NCBI GenBank assembly: GCA_013398955.1
Contig: VWPU01010164.1
Coordinates: 62,001 to 126,000 of the forward strand
Direction: 5' to 3'
DNA: 64,000 nt
From: Callaeas wilsoni
Taxonomy: Eukaryota; Chordata; Aves; Passeriformes; Callaeidae
The notes under the pieces were generated by a model, which ran no database searches, was not told where the DNA came from, and was given only the letters and a program-made list of their open reading frames with translations. Both the position numbers and the translations under genes were made by a program. Positions 61,601 to 64,000 of this stretch are shown piece by piece. The stretch's first letter is position 1, and the number at the start of each line of letters is the position of its first letter.

Positions 61601-64000
61601 AAGTGGAGCTGGAAAGCTCAGACTGTTCTATTAGTTCCTAATTTTTTTTCCTCTTATCATTTTCTGTTGTGCAACTCTTTTGAAAATAATGAAAATGGGT
61701 TTCCTCTCTTCCATCTAGGACATTTTATCTAACTGAAAGCAACCAATTCTTGTAAATTTCTTGTAAAATTTCTTTAGCATATGATTGTTTTTGACACCTC
61801 TTTGAAGGAATGCTGCACTACCTTACAACTGGAAATACATCCCATGTATAGGTTAATTGTCATGGATTAGAATATAGGGAACACTAACATTTTCAAGTTT
61901 TATTTTTTAAAAGAGAGGATATTTTAGCAACCCAAGATAATTTTATCATCTTACTTCCAGAATGTGTCACAACCTTGATACAAAAATCAGTTTCCGTTGG
62001 TGACACAACCACTGAGCACATTTCTAAAAACTATGTCTGTGTCAGAATACGAAGATGAAGATCACTCTGGTGTATCTGATCACATGCCAAAGGGCAATTT
62101 TGTAATTCCATGGAGAGGAGCCAAGAAGAAGATGGAAAGAAAACAAGACAGCTACTTGGGCAGTGATGTGAAGAGAAGAAATGTACCCATATTCAGTCAC
62201 TCTTCAGTGTTTGCTCCTGGGTTGTTTCTTGCTCTGTTTAAAGCTGTGGAAATCCAAAACTGCCGGCATCATTCCCAACGATGAGAGATCAAATAATCTG
62301 TGTGGGTGTGGTACGACCCACAGAAGATTGCTCAGGTCAAAACTGTGGCATTTGATTGCATTGGTACTATAATACACACTCTGAAGGAAATATTTGGAGT
62401 CTCTTGCTCCAATTTAAATGTAGGGGGCTGCTTTTAGCCTAAAAGTATTGAGAAGAGTTATTTTTATGATTTTCTGAGAGTGATTACTGTGAAGGTATGA
62501 CCCACAAGAGTAGTTATTTTCTAGGGTTCTTTTTCATGTATATTTATATTCTGACTTGTAGCTGTTGTATATCTCCCAAAGCTTTCGAGAGATACTGTAT
62601 GCATTTACATAAACAAATGCATATTCATGGTATCATAGAAAAATATATAAAAATGTTGACATAACGTACAACTGTCAGTGCAATGTTTATGTTCTGGCTT
62701 TTCCTCATGCATAAAAAATGAAACGTGCAAGTAAGCAAGCGAAATCTTTGCACAGAACAAAGAACCAGAATAAGCATGGCTGCACTTCGCTCATGTCCAA
62801 ATTGGCAGAAAGAAGAATACTCAAATAGTCAAGGCATTCTGGGTCATGAGAAAAACATTGTTTACAGACAAAGTCATCAGAACTCAACCTACAGCGCAAG
62901 TCATTCCCTAACATCAATGAGTTTCCTATTTCCTGATGACGGTTTTGTTTTCCAAAACATTTAATTGTATCACCTTTGGGATTAGTGTGTTGTTATATTT
63001 TTCAGTTTTGCTTCTGCTTTTCAGTACCTTTGGTAAAACAGATTCTCAATTAAAGATAACAAGTGGGTGTATAATGTGATTTTCATAGTCTGTTATCTGT
63101 TAAGAATGAGAAGAATTTCATTACTCAGCAGTCCCTCTAGGTCCATAAAATAGTATGACCCCAAAATAATTTTCATAAGGTTTCCCCTCTGAAAAATAAC
63201 CACATTCCAATATCTTCTCTTGTGTTAAGGAAATAGTGAATCTACTCTGCTTCCGTTTCTCCTTCCTTTTTAGACTAAGGTGAAAGATATTTCAGAAAAA
63301 TCATTCTAGGTCTGTCTCCAGGGCTTTTGAAATCTGTTTCCCAATATGAGGAACTAAAGAATTAATTTTTGGACAATGAAGACAACAGTGCAGTTAACCT
63401 GATCTAGTCTTTACAGCCACATCACCAGATTTGGTAAGTTATTTGCAAAATAATCACATAAAAGGTGATTTCAAGGAGTGAGGCTTTATTATCAGTGTTT
63501 TATTTATTATTTGAAGTGTTTTGGCATAATACAATGCTTTTTTTACCACATAAGAATGATAACCACTTCTCTCCTGTGTAAACAAGCAAATGCAGATATT
63601 TTTGTTCAAAAAAAAAAAAAAGGAAGATATATCGCTAAGAATTTTGGGGATGCATAGTTAGCTGTTTGTCTGTAATGCTACACCTATGTAAATGTGCCTA
63701 GTGCATCTCAATCGGTCTCTGACCAGCTGGAGTGAAAAACTCCAAGAGCCGATAAAGTGGAAGTATAAAATATGTCTTCAGTACTGAGCCAAACCAGGAA
63801 GGAAAACGAGGTGTTTTAAATGAGGTACATGGCTGATGAAAAAGAAGCCCTGTGCCAGCAGCCCAGGTTGTACTTAGGTGAGGCAGAATACTTGAGATGA
63901 CTTTGTATCAGATACGGAAAAATGTAGATAAAAGCTCAAGGATGATAATAGGATTCTGAGACTCAGAACTTGTCTAGTCTTAAAAAACCCCCTATTTTTC
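58661..64000. other. Non-coding AT-rich sequence with simple repeats
   Basis: No gene or transposon is recognised. Simple tracts are: TATATA near 59,158-59,180; T14 at 59,658-59,671; a T7-A16-T5-A5 palindrome-like block at 60,193-60,225; TTTG repeats at 61,534-61,575; and A14 at 63,608-63,621. An octamer-like ATTTGCAT lies at about 59,584. Open frames up to 105 codons (59,078-59,395, plus) have no recognisable product. Confidence 0.5.

Noticed and set aside
1..64000. Strand bias of CR1 insertions
   Set aside because: The recognised copies split about evenly between plus (11.3, 14.3, 18.4, 24.2, 27.0, 43.2 kb) and minus (8.7, 9.6, 27.9, 33.5, 35.2, 47.1 kb).
1..64000. tRNA, snRNA, CRISPR array or prokaryote-type operon
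   Set aside because: No tRNA B-box with matching arms, no spaced direct repeats and no packed same-strand genes were found. The sequence is clearly vertebrate.

Overview
This 64 kb window reads as bird genomic DNA and appears to be non-coding: intergenic, or the inside of a very large intron. It is AT-rich. Its recognisable interspersed repeats are almost all CR1-type LINEs. They range from fairly young copies with bird-type 3' ends (an ATTCTATG-like or ATTCT tail) to very decayed L3/CR1-like copies of the kind shared across amniotes. I saw no Alu, L1 or B1 sequence, and nothing that looks bacterial. I assign it to a bird from the CR1 signatures alone and cannot name the species.

I found no protein-coding gene I can support. 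The open frames are short (the longest is 182 codons). They show no recognisable family, no convincing exon and splice structure, and no shared reading direction. Several run antisense through LINE sequence. I also saw no tRNA, rRNA, snRNA, CRISPR array or bacterial-type signal.

Layout:
- 1-5.5 kb is plain AT-rich sequence. It ends in a near-identical 73/68-bp tandem copy split by the window's only ambiguous base (5,553).
- 8.6-9.65 kb holds a decayed CR1/L3 LINE on the minus strand (endonuclease part through the start of the reverse transcriptase). A younger CR1 tail abuts it, and a small CpG-rich patch lies beside it.
- 11.3, 14.3, 18.4, 24.2, 27.0 and 43.2 kb carry CR1 3' fragments on the plus strand. 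The one at 14.3 kb ends in an ATTCT microsatellite.
- 27.9-28.8 kb and 33.5-35.2 kb are two more ancient LINE bodies on the minus strand.
- 35.2-36.2 kb is the best-preserved element: a CR1 on the minus strand with a large internal deletion that joins endonuclease to the end of the reverse transcriptase.
- 46.0-46.3 kb is an ancient amniote repeat, and 47.1-47.35 kb is another minus-strand CR1.
- The remainder is unique sequence with simple repeats, a GC-rich island near 13 kb, a purine-rich block near 39.3 kb, an unexplained minus-strand open region near 58 kb, and AT-rich stretches.

No genes here can be shown to work together. The readable story is layered retrotransposon history in a gene-poor region. 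Possible cis-regulatory or conserved non-coding elements are listed as findings only, because they need a cross-species alignment. I did not find evidence for a new biological system.
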